Shown: positions 15,904-23,519 of the stretch, in pieces | Layout: each line of letters begins with the position of its first letter | Position numbering within the stretch: the stretch's first letter is position 1 | NCBI RefSeq assembly: GCF_000585375.1 | Contig: NZ_KK073874.1 | Location: 7,537,913-7,601,912, forward strand | From: Cryptosporangium arvum DSM 44712 | GTDB lineage: Bacteria; Actinomycetota; Actinomycetes; Mycobacteriales; Cryptosporangiaceae | Reading direction: 5' to 3' | DNA: 64,000 nt | The notes under the pieces: generated by a model | Databases searched by the model: none | What the model saw: only the letters and a program-made list of their open reading frames with translations | Told to the model about the DNA's origin: nothing | Program-made: the position numbers and the translations under genes

Positions 15904-17025
15904 GTGAACGGCAAGGGGCGAAGCCGAGTGGGCGCAGGCCGGAGGAGCAGCACACCGTGGACCACGGTGGGCTTGATCGTTGGCGTCGCCCTCCTCCTGG
16001 TCTCGGTCGGCACGATCGGCGCCGGCTGGGCGATCAGCGAGCGCTACGAGAAGAACATCAAGCGCGCCGACCTGCTCGGCGACGTCCCGATGACCGCACG
16101 CACCGACGACACCGGCTCGACGTACGACCCGGCGGAGACCGGCATCGTCGGCCCGCTGAACTTCCTCGTGCTCGGCTCCGACACCCGCACCGCCGACCCG
16201 ACCGTGCAGGCCGACACCGTCGGCGAGCGGTCGGACACGATCATGGTCATCCACGTCACCGCGGACCTGCAGAGCGCGTACGTGATCTCGATCCCGCGGG
16301 ACAGCTACGTCGACGTGCCCGCCGGCGGCGCCTGGCAGGGCGGCAAGAACAAGATCAACTCCGCGTTCTCGTTCGGCGGCGCCCCGCTCGCGGCCAAGGC
16401 CGTCTACAAGCTGACCGGGCTTCCGCTCGACGGCGCGGTCGTCATCGACTTCAACGGCGTCCGCACGATGGTGAACGCCGTCGGCGGTGTCCGGGTGTGC
16501 ACCACGTACGCCGTGCGTTCGATCCACACCGAGCGGGTGTGGAAAGCCGGTTGCAACCACATGGGCGGCGACTCCGCCCTGGACTTCATGCGTCAGCGGT
16601 ACAACGTGCCCGGCAGCGACTTCGGCCGGATCCACAACCAGCAACTGGTGCTCCAGTCGCTGCTGAGCCGGGCGGTGAGCCGCGGCACGCTGACCAACCC
16701 CCTGCGTTTCGACGCGTTCCTCCGGGCCGCGACGAGCTCGATCACCGTCGACGACAACATGGACGTGCAGGCACTGGCCCTCGCGCTGCGGCACCTGCGG
16801 CCGGAGAACATGACGTTCGCGACGCTGCCGCACACCACCGACTCGCTCTGGACGCCGTACGGCACCGCGGTCGGGGTGGACCAGAAGGCCGCGGCCGACC
16901 TGTTCGCCGCGGTCAACGAGGACCGGCTCCCCGAGTGGCAGGAAACGCGGAACGCGCAGACCACGAGCCTGGTTCAGGGCGCTCCCACGCCCGGCGGCGC
17001 CCCGACGCCGCTACCGGTCAACTGA
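15904..17025 (+). CDS. LytR-CpsA-Psr (LCP) family protein
   Basis: Membrane-anchored enzyme that attaches glycopolymers such as teichoic acid or arabinogalactan to peptidoglycan. The 373-residue chain has a short basic N-terminus, one transmembrane helix (about 20-45) and an extracytoplasmic LCP domain (about 90-270) with NFLVLGSDTR, GERSDTIMVIHV, VISIPRDSYVDVP (key Arg/Asp) and FMRQRYN ... DFGRIHNQQLVLQSLL. The tail is Thr/Pro-rich. GTG 15904 is assigned from the short leader to the helix; the ribosome site is weak. The last 8 bases overlap the convergent STAS gene. Confidence 0.92.
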   Translation: MNGKGRSRVGAGRRSSTPWTTVGLIVGVALLLVSVGTIGAGWAISERYEKNIKRADLLGDVPMTARTDDTGSTYDPAETGIVGPLNFLVLGSDTRTADPTVQADTVGERSDTIMVIHVTADLQSAYVISIPRDSYVDVPAGGAWQGGKNKINSAFSFGGAPLAAKAVYKLTGLPLDGAVVIDFNGVRTMVNAVGGVRVCTTYAVRSIHTERVWKAGCNHMGGDSALDFMRQRYNVPGSDFGRIHNQQLVLQSLLSRAVSRGTLTNPLRFDAFLRAATSSITVDDNMDVQALALALRHLRPENMTFATLPHTTDSLWTPYGTAVGVDQKAAADLFAAVNEDRLPEWQETRNAQTTSLVQGAPTPGGAPTPLPVN

Positions 17026-17413
17026 GCAGCGTGTCGCGGGCCCGGTCGACCGACGTCTCGACCAGGTCGGAGCGGAACGCGCAGAGCGTCAGCGTGAAGC
17101 GGGCGACGCCGTGTTCGGGCGCCACCAGCCGGATCGTGCTCCCCCGGCTCTCGTAGGCGCCGACCAGGCTGTCCAGGAGCCGGACGCCCGCGCTGTCGAG
17201 GAACGTCACCGCGGACAGGTCGAGCACGACCGCGGGCAGTTCGATGGTGCGGCGCAGGACCGTCTCGCCCAGCGCCGGCGCGGTGCCGAGGTCGATCTCC
17301 CCCACGAACGACACCAGCGCCCCGGGAGGTTCGTCCTCGGCCAGCTCCTGGAACGACACGGTCGCCGCGGCCGGCGGTGCGCTCCGGCCCTCCAGTACTT
17401 CGTCCCCCGTCAC
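17018..17413 (-). CDS. STAS domain anti-sigma factor antagonist (RsbV-like)
   Basis: A 131-residue anti-anti-sigma factor. After about 25 variable residues the STAS fold follows, with VVLDLSAVTFLDSAGVRLLDSL: the Ser of DSAG is the conserved phosphorylation site that switches binding to an anti-sigma kinase. The GTG start overlaps the stop of the large phosphatase-kinase gene (GTGA), so the two products are made together. The direct model is that the HATPase domain upstream phosphorylates this protein and the SpoIIE domain dephosphorylates it. No sigma factor gene is nearby, so the output is unknown. Confidence 0.9.
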   Translation of the reverse strand: MTGDEVLEGRSAPPAAATVSFQELAEDEPPGALVSFVGEIDLGTAPALGETVLRRTIELPAVVLDLSAVTFLDSAGVRLLDSLVGAYESRGSTIRLVAPEHGVARFTLTLCAFRSDLVETSVDRARDTLLS

Positions 17414-20400
17414 GGCCCCACCCACCTCACCCGGCGTGACATCGTCACAGTGGTTCCGGTCGTCGCCCGGTCGACCGTCACCTCGTCCATCAGACGCTTC
17501 ATCAGCATGAGCCCCCGCCCGCGATCCGGCGGCGTCTCCCGAGGCTGCCACAGACCGCCGTCACCGATCGTCACGTCGACCCGCTCGTCGACGATCGACG
17601 CCGAAATCGTGACCGTTCCGGTCGCCGCCACCTCCGGGTTGCGGTAGCCGTGCTCGATCGCGTTGCCGATCGCCTCCGAGCAAGCCAGCACGATCGCGAA
17701 CCCGTCGTGCCGGTCGACGTCGTGGTCGGTGAGCCAAGCCCGCAGCCGGTGACGCACGCCGGTGAGCTCGGCCAGGTCCGCCGGGACCTGCTCCTCGAAC
17801 GGCGTCGACTCGGCGAGCGACACGGCAAGCAGGCAGACGTCGTCGCGCCCGGCCTCGTCACGCAGCATCGCGTCGGCGATGCCGTGCACGATCGTGGTCG
17901 CCGCCGCGTTGCGGTGGCGCTGCATCTCCTCGCGAAGCAGTTCCAGACCGCGCCAGATCAGCCGGCCCCGCCGCTCGACCAGCCCGTCGGTGTAGAGCAG
18001 CAGACGCGCGCCCGGCATCAACCGGATCTCCGCCTCCGACCGGCCGGGCTGGCCGGAGTACGCGTCCAGTGGCGTCGACCGGCCGTCCCACAGGTACCGC
18101 GCTTCCTCGTCGCCCTGGATGATCAACGGCGGGAAGTGCCCGGCACAGGCGTAGCGGACGTGCCCGGTACGCGGGTTCAGCTCGAGGTAGACGAGCGTCG
18201 CCATCCGACCGGCGTCGAACTGGCCGACGAACTTGTCGAGCTGGCCGAGCAGCGCGGAGGGCCCCAGACCGGCCCCGGCCAACGCGCGGATCGCGCTGCG
18301 GATCTGGCCCATCGCGCTCGCCGCGGTGAGCCCGCGGCCGACGACGTCACCGACCACGATGCCGATCTTGTCGTCACCGAGCTCGAACGCGTCGTACCAG
18401 TCGCCGCCGACCTCGAGGTTCTCCATCGCCGGCCGGTAGTGGGTGGCGATGCGCAGCCCCTGCCGCTTGGGCAGCCCGCCGGAGAGCAGGCTGCGCTGCA
18501 GCGTGTACGCCACCTCGCGCTCCTGCTCGTACCGCCGGGCGTTGTCGAGCGCGAGCGCCGCGGTGGCCGCCACCTCGGAGCAGAACGCCACTTCGTCGAC
18601 GCTGAACGCCCGCTCGTAGCGCCCGAGGACCAGCGCGCCGAGCGTCCGCCCCGACGCGCGGAGCGGGAGCGCGAGCCACCAGTTCGCCGGACGCGGGCCG
18701 GACGGAGCGATCGGCTGCCGCTCGGCCAGCAGCTTCGGCCGGGTGCCGCTGACGACCTGCGCGATGAGATCGCCGGCCCGGCCGGGCTCGATGCCGATGA
18801 GGTTGCCGGTGGTCTCGGACGCCCCGGCCGCGCGCGACTCGGCCAGCCGCCGGTTGCCCTCGGTCTCCACGAACTCGACGCTCGCGACCTCGGCGAGCTC
18901 CCGGGTGACGAGGTCCACGAGCCGTTGCGCCCGGTCGACCAGCCGGACCGTCTCCTCGAGCGACCGGCTGGTGGTAGCCAGGAAGTCCGACCGCGCGGCG
19001 GATTTGGTGGCCTCCGCGTGCAGCGCGGCCCGCTCCAGGGCCTGCCCGCCCTGGCGCCCGAGCGCGTGCAGCAGTTCCCGGTCGTCGTCCGAGAGTTGAC
19101 GGGTCTCGACGCACCCCGCGGCCAGGACGCCGACGCGGTGATCGCCGACGTCGAGCGGGATCACCACGAGCGACCCCGTGTTCGTGCGCTCCATCGCGGC
19201 CGCGATCAGCGGGTGCCGGAACCGGATCGACTCGGTCGAGTCGAACAGGATCGGCCCGCGACGGCGCATCGAGAACGTCTCCGGGTCGGGCAGCGGGATC
19301 CGGGTCAGCTCGTCGAAGTCGCCGATGTTGACGGCCGCGATCTGCAGCAGGCCGTGCGTGGAGAGCGTGGCCGCGGCGGCCAGCCCGTCGTTGCCGAGCG
19401 CCTCGTCCACCTCGGTCGCCTGCGCGACTTCGCGCCGGTCCAGCAGCCACAGCCCCGCCCGGTCGCCGTGGAGCGCGTTGATCGCGGCGTCGACCAGGAC
19501 ACGGCCGACCTCGGCGAGATCACCGGCGGCGGCCAGCTCCGCGGCGACGCCCTGGAGGGTGCGGACGCGTTCCTCCGACCGCTCGGCGCGCCGACGCTGG
19601 ACCAGCAGCTCCTCCTCGTAGCGGCGCCGGTCGGTCGCTCCGAACACGGTGGTGCGGATCCAGCGCGGTTCCCCGACCGCGTCGCGGTCGAGCACGGCGT
19701 TGACCAGCACGGGTAGCCGCTGGCCGGACGGGTCGCGGATGTCGACCGCGATCTCGCGCACGGCGCCCTGCATGAGCAGCAGCGGCGAGTAGTGCGTCTC
19801 GTAGTAGATCTGGTCGCCGGGTGCGAGCAGGTCCTGGAACCGGATCCGCCCGACGAGGTCTTCGGCGCGGAAGCCGGTGGACGTCAGGAAGTGCTGGTTG
19901 ACCTGGGCGATGAGGCCGTGGGGGTCGGTGATGACGAAGCCGCAGGGCGCTTGGTCGAGGGGCCCGCCCCCGTCAGCCCCGCCCGAGTCCCCGTTCCCGC
20001 CTCCACCCGGACCACCGTGCTGCCGCCCGCCGTGGTGCCGCCCACCGTGCTGCCGCCCGCCGTGTTGCCGCCCGCCGTCGCCCGGGCTGGCGGCGCCCGG
20101 GTTGGCGGCACCCGAGCCGGCGGCACCCGAGCCGGTGGCGCTCGAACCGGAGCCGCTGAGACCCGCGCCGCTCGAGCCCGTCCTGGCCGGGCTCGCGCCG
20201 CCGGAGCCGGTGCCGCTGCCGTTTGGGCCCACGCCGCCGCTGGAGCCGGAGCCTCTCGGGCCGGAGGCGTTCAGGCCCGTGCCGTTGAAGCCAGCGCCAC
20301 TCGGGCCGGCATCGATCGGGCCCGCCTCGTTGGAGCCGGTGCCGCTCAGCCCGGTGCCGCTCGGCGCAACGGCATCGCTCGAGCCCGCGCTGTCGGAGCC

Positions 20401-20691
20401 GGTGCCGTTCGGCCTGGTGCCACTCGGGGCAACATCGCTCGGATCGGTGCCGTTCGGGGCTGCACCGCTCGGATCAGCGTCGCTCGGCCCGGGGTCGCTC
20501 GGGGTGAGGTCGCTCGGGGCGCCGGTCGCCGGGGGGTCGTCCGGCGGATCGGGTGGGGTCGGCGGACCGAGGGGGGCCGGGTCGATGGCGGCTGGGCGGC
20601 GGCGACCGCGCGCGCCCGACCGGCGCCGGCCGGTACCCGCGTGCGCCGCTGCCAACTCAGCAGCCGAATTGGACCGCTCCGGCGTCTCCAC
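17410..20691 (-). CDS. PAS-GAF-GAF-SpoIIE phosphatase fused to HATPase anti-sigma domain
   Basis: A 1093-residue stress-signalling protein. Residues 1-240 are low complexity (Gly/Ser/Pro/Asn/Thr, then four GGRQH-type units), 245-360 PAS (QAPCGFVITDPHGLIAQVNQHFL), 390-560 and 580-740 GAF domains, 760-960 a PP2C/SpoIIE phosphatase (EVGGDWYDAFEL, VGDVVGRGLTAASAMGQ, metal-binding Asp present) and 970-1090 an RsbW-type HATPase with EAIGNAIEHGY and the GRGLMLMK box. The GTG start has GAGGGG upstream. It follows an RsbQ-like gene by 27 bp and is coupled to a STAS gene. Combining RsbP-like and RsbW-like activities in one chain means sensing, kinase and phosphatase share a molecule. Confidence 0.9.
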   Translation of the reverse strand: METPERSNSAAELAAAHAGTGRRRSGARGRRRPAAIDPAPLGPPTPPDPPDDPPATGAPSDLTPSDPGPSDADPSGAAPNGTDPSDVAPSGTRPNGTGSDSAGSSDAVAPSGTGLSGTGSNEAGPIDAGPSGAGFNGTGLNASGPRGSGSSGGVGPNGSGTGSGGASPARTGSSGAGLSGSGSSATGSGAAGSGAANPGAASPGDGGRQHGGRQHGGRHHGGRQHGGPGGGGNGDSGGADGGGPLDQAPCGFVITDPHGLIAQVNQHFLTSTGFRAEDLVGRIRFQDLLAPGDQIYYETHYSPLLLMQGAVREIAVDIRDPSGQRLPVLVNAVLDRDAVGEPRWIRTTVFGATDRRRYEEELLVQRRRAERSEERVRTLQGVAAELAAAGDLAEVGRVLVDAAINALHGDRAGLWLLDRREVAQATEVDEALGNDGLAAAATLSTHGLLQIAAVNIGDFDELTRIPLPDPETFSMRRRGPILFDSTESIRFRHPLIAAAMERTNTGSLVVIPLDVGDHRVGVLAAGCVETRQLSDDDRELLHALGRQGGQALERAALHAEATKSAARSDFLATTSRSLEETVRLVDRAQRLVDLVTRELAEVASVEFVETEGNRRLAESRAAGASETTGNLIGIEPGRAGDLIAQVVSGTRPKLLAERQPIAPSGPRPANWWLALPLRASGRTLGALVLGRYERAFSVDEVAFCSEVAATAALALDNARRYEQEREVAYTLQRSLLSGGLPKRQGLRIATHYRPAMENLEVGGDWYDAFELGDDKIGIVVGDVVGRGLTAASAMGQIRSAIRALAGAGLGPSALLGQLDKFVGQFDAGRMATLVYLELNPRTGHVRYACAGHFPPLIIQGDEEARYLWDGRSTPLDAYSGQPGRSEAEIRLMPGARLLLYTDGLVERRGRLIWRGLELLREEMQRHRNAAATTIVHGIADAMLRDEAGRDDVCLLAVSLAESTPFEEQVPADLAELTGVRHRLRAWLTDHDVDRHDGFAIVLACSEAIGNAIEHGYRNPEVAATGTVTISASIVDERVDVTIGDGGLWQPRETPPDRGRGLMLMKRLMDEVTVDRATTGTTVTMSRRVRWVGP
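20024..20560. repeat. Low-complexity repeat DNA encoding phosphatase N-terminus
   Basis: Imperfect 15-base units encode GGRQH-type pentapeptides (about 20024-20085), followed by irregular 15- and 30-base units encoding Pro/Asn-Ser/Gly-Gly/Thr blocks up to about 20560. The frame stays open through all of them, so the tract is translated. Confidence 0.6.
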
Positions 20692-20718
20692 TCGGCAACC
20701 CCTCCGAATTCGTCAGAG

Positions 20719-21516
20719 TCAGCAGAAACCCTGCATGGCGGCGATCGTCTCGGCCGGTGCGCTCAGGTGCGGGCAGTGGCCCGTGGCCGAGAGCAGCACG
20801 TACTCGCTCTCCGGCAAGTGCGCGTGAACGTACTGACCGACGACCTCGGGCGCGATGACGTCCGCCGTGCACTGCAACACCAGCGACCGCACCGGCACCT
20901 TCGGCAGATCGGCCCGGTTGTCGCTGAAGAACGTGACCCGTGCGAACTGCCGGGCGATCGAGGGATCGGTGCGGCAGAAGCTGTTGGTCAGCTCGTCACC
21001 GAGCTCCGGCCGCTCGCCGTTGCCCATGATCACCGGCGCCATCGCGCTCGACCATCCCAGGTAGTTGCTGTCCATCGAGTCGAGTAAACCGTGCAGGTCC
21101 TCACTGCGAAAACCGCCGACGTATCCGCTTGAGTCATCGTCGAGGTAGCGCGGCGACGGCCCGATCATCACGAGGCTCTGGAAGCGGTGCGGCTGCTGGA
21201 TCGCGGCCAACGCGCCGATCATCGAACTCACCGAGTGCCCGACGAACACGACCGATTCGAGCTCCAGCGCCGCCAGGACGTCGAGCAGGTCCTCCGCGTA
21301 CCCGCCCAGCGAGTCGTACCGCTCCCGGTCGTAGGCGGCGAGCTCCGACTTGCCGTGCCCGACGTAATCGAACAGCACGATGCGGTACCGGTCGGCGAAG
21401 GCCGGCGTCAGGTACCGCCACATCGACTGATCGCAGCCGAAGCCGTGCGCGAACACCATCGCGGGGCCGCCTTCGCGGCCGGCCAGTTGGACGTGGTTCC
21501 TGCTCAGGATGCTCAT
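20719..21516 (-). CDS. rsbQ: RsbQ-like alpha/beta hydrolase
   Basis: A 265-residue hydrolase of the RsbQ/KAI2 group, recognised by FAHGFGCDQSMWR near residue 23. The triad is Ser95 (GHSVS), Asp219 (CTADV) and His247 (TGHC), almost the same numbering as Bacillus RsbQ. In Bacillus, RsbQ works with the PAS-phosphatase RsbP in energy-stress activation of SigB. Here it lies 27 bp upstream of a PAS-containing SpoIIE phosphatase on the same strand, so a two-component signal-generating pair is likely. It probably produces or senses a small hydrophobic ligand for the PAS domain (inference). Confidence 0.87.
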   Translation of the reverse strand: MSILSRNHVQLAGREGGPAMVFAHGFGCDQSMWRYLTPAFADRYRIVLFDYVGHGKSELAAYDRERYDSLGGYAEDLLDVLAALELESVVFVGHSVSSMIGALAAIQQPHRFQSLVMIGPSPRYLDDDSSGYVGGFRSEDLHGLLDSMDSNYLGWSSAMAPVIMGNGERPELGDELTNSFCRTDPSIARQFARVTFFSDNRADLPKVPVRSLVLQCTADVIAPEVVGQYVHAHLPESEYVLLSATGHCPHLSAPAETIAAMQGFC

Positions 21517-21639
21517 CTCGACTCGCAATCGGTCGGAGCGGCGGAGGGGGTTCGGGGCAGTGAGGGAGGTGCTACCCAGCGTCATCCGTGGGTGACCCTA
21601 CCGCTCGGGCGCCCCCCGCCGGCCGTTGTCCACACCCTC

Positions 21640-21669
21640 TTGAAAAAAGTGATATCACTTTGCTAGATT
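21640..21669 (+). promoter_or_regulatory. Promoter with embedded 16-bp palindromic operator for SPFH operon
   Basis: TTGAAA (21640-21645) and TAGATT (21664-21669) form a sigma-70-like promoter with an 18-base spacer. The spacer contains the perfect palindrome AAAGTGATATCACTTT (21646-21661). A dimer bound there would block RNA polymerase. The ribbon-helix-helix protein encoded in the operon is the obvious candidate (inference). Confidence 0.8.
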
Positions 21670-21695
21670 GGAGCTATCGACGGGAGGAGCCAGAG

Positions 21696-22610
21696 ATGAC
21701 AATCGACCAGCCAGTGGTGGAAATGCCGGCCCCGCAGGTCCGCGAGCGGCGCACCGACGGACTGCCCGGCATTCCGATCGCGCTCGTTCTGCTGATCGTG
21801 CTGCTGGGGTCGGCGGCGCCGATCATTTACGGCGCTCAGAACGCCCCCGGCGCCGGGCCGGTCACGCTGATCGTCCTCGGCGTGGTGGTGGCCCTGGCCG
21901 CACTGCTCGGCCTCTGCGGCCTCACCGCGGTGGCGCCTGGCGAGGCGCGGGTCGTCCAGCTTCTCGGCCGCTACACCGGCACGATCCGGGCCGACGGGCT
22001 GCGCTGGGTCAACCCGATCACCAACCGGCAGAAGGTCTCGACGCGGGTCCGCAACCACGAGACCGAGCTGGCCAAGGTGAACGACGCCGACGGCAACCCG
22101 ATCCAGATCGCCGCCGTGGTGGTGTGGCAGGTCTCGGACACCGCGAAGGCCGCGTTCGAGGTCGACGACTTCGTCGAGTTCGTCGCGATCCAGAGCGAGA
22201 CCGCGGTGCGTCACATCGCGAACAGCTACCCGTACGACGCCCCCGAGGACCAGCTCTCCCTCCGCGACAACGCCGACGAGATCACCGGCCGGCTCTCGGC
22301 CGAGATCGCGGCCCGCGTCACGGCCGCCGGCGTCGAGGTGATCGAGTCACGCATCACCCGTCTGTCGTACGCGCCGGAGATCGCCCAGGTCATGCTGCAG
22401 CGTCAGCAGGCCAACGCCGTGGTCGCCGCCCGCACGCGCATCGTCGAAGGCGCGGTGGGCATGGTGGAACTCGCCTTGAGCCGCCTCGCCGAGCACGACG
22501 TCGTCGAGCTGGACGAGGAGCGGAAGGCGACGATGGTGAGCAACCTGTTGGTGGTCCTCTGCGGTGATCGCGGCACGCAGCCGATCGTCAACGCCGGCTC
22601 CCTCTACTGA
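21696..22610 (+). CDS. SPFH / band-7 (slipin-type) membrane protein
   Basis: A 304-residue membrane scaffold protein. Two hydrophobic helices (about 28-48 and 55-80) precede an SPFH domain (about 85-250): [45 protein letters not shown] and the coiled tail with [33 protein letters not shown] 21696 follows GGGAGGAG. It is first in an operon with a ribbon-helix-helix protein (15 bp downstream) and a GPP34 protein. SPFH proteins organise membrane microdomains; a lipid-related partner such as GPP34 fits that setting. Confidence 0.92.
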   Translation: MTIDQPVVEMPAPQVRERRTDGLPGIPIALVLLIVLLGSAAPIIYGAQNAPGAGPVTLIVLGVVVALAALLGLCGLTAVAPGEARVVQLLGRYTGTIRADGLRWVNPITNRQKVSTRVRNHETELAKVNDADGNPIQIAAVVVWQVSDTAKAAFEVDDFVEFVAIQSETAVRHIANSYPYDAPEDQLSLRDNADEITGRLSAEIAARVTAAGVEVIESRITRLSYAPEIAQVMLQRQQANAVVAARTRIVEGAVGMVELALSRLAEHDVVELDEERKATMVSNLLVVLCGDRGTQPIVNAGSLY

Positions 22611-22625
22611 TCGAGGGGCTACCCG

Positions 22626-22847
22626 ATGGCCAGCGAGCGCAAGAAAATTCTTCTGCGGCTCGACCCGGCCGTGCACGACGCGCTGGCGCGGTGGGCCTCC
22701 GACGAACTGCGCAGCACCAACGCGCAGATCGAGTTCCTCCTGCGCCGGGCGCTCGGGGAAGCCGGCCGGCTTCCCCGCGAAGCGCAACGCATGCGCGGCC
22801 CCGGCCGCCCCCGCTCGGACGAGAACGACGAGAACGACGAGTCGTAG
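22626..22847 (+). CDS. small ribbon-helix-helix (Arc-like) DNA-binding protein
   Basis: A 73-residue protein. Residues 5-45 fit an Arc-type ribbon-helix-helix: strand KKILLRL, then two helices with WASDELRSTNAQIEFLLRRAL, where NAQIEFLL matches Arc's second helix. The tail is Arg/Pro then Asp/Glu/Asn-rich. It sits between the SPFH and GPP34 genes and is the likely binder of the palindrome in the operon promoter. Antitoxin annotations are common for such proteins, but no toxin is adjacent. Confidence 0.82.
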   Translation: MASERKKILLRLDPAVHDALARWASDELRSTNAQIEFLLRRALGEAGRLPREAQRMRGPGRPRSDENDENDES

Positions 22848-22857
22848 GAGGACCCCC

Positions 22858-23517
22858 ATGGAAACCGAGACCTTCCTCCCCGCCAGGCTGTTCCTGCTCG
22901 CGTACGACCCGAAGAAGCAGCGCGTCGCGGGCGCCTGGCACCTGGGCGCGGTGCTGCGTGCCGCCGCACTGGCCGAACTGCAGTTCGCCGGGCACGTGGC
23001 GGACGAGAACGGCCGCGTCGTCGTGACCCACCACCGGCACCCCGCCCACGGCGACCCGGTGCTCGCCGACGAGTTCCTCCGCACCGTGCTGGAGGAGGTC
23101 GCGGCGAGCAACCGGCCGCGCAAGTGGCAGCACTGGATCGGGCGCCGCAACAGCGCCGCGGTCAAGCTGGTGCGTGAGCAGCTCGCCGCCGACCACACGA
23201 TCAAAGCCGAGCGGCGGCGCGCGCTGGGGCTGATCCCGTACTGGACCGTGGCCCTGCGCGACACCCGCGCCCGCACCCGGTTCGCCGAGTCCGCGCGCCG
23301 GGCGCTGCGCGGGGGCGAGCCCCTCGAGCGGCTCGACCGGCGCGACGCCGCGGTGGTGGCGCTGGCCGCCAACGGCGACTTGAGGACCGTCGTCAGCGGC
23401 GCCGACCGGCGGAAGTACAAGCCGCGGGTCAAGGCGATGAGCGAGCTGGTCGGCCCGGTCGCCAAGGGCCTGAAGTCAGCTGTCCAGGCGGCTCAGGCGG
23501 CCGCCGCCGCGGGCTGA
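22858..23517 (+). CDS. GOLPH3/GPP34 family protein
   Basis: A 219-residue protein of the family that in eukaryotes binds phosphatidylinositol-4-phosphate at the Golgi. Recognisable features are LPARLFLLAYDPKKQRV, LRAAALAELQFAGHV, the RRRALGLIPYW segment and LDRRDAAVVALAANGDL. Bacterial versions are most common in actinomycetes and their function is unknown; membrane-lipid binding is the family expectation. ATG 22858 follows TAGGAGGAC. It closes the SPFH operon, ending 2 bases before a convergent gene. Confidence 0.88.
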   Translation: METETFLPARLFLLAYDPKKQRVAGAWHLGAVLRAAALAELQFAGHVADENGRVVVTHHRHPAHGDPVLADEFLRTVLEEVAASNRPRKWQHWIGRRNSAAVKLVREQLAADHTIKAERRRALGLIPYWTVALRDTRARTRFAESARRALRGGEPLERLDRRDAAVVALAANGDLRTVVSGADRRKYKPRVKAMSELVGPVAKGLKSAVQAAQAAAAAG

Positions 23518-23519
23518 CG

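Noticed and set aside
22626-23517. Toxin-antitoxin pair from the ribbon-helix-helix protein and its neighbour
   Set aside because: The following gene is GPP34-like, not a toxin, and the preceding gene is SPFH; the RHH protein fits an operon regulator.
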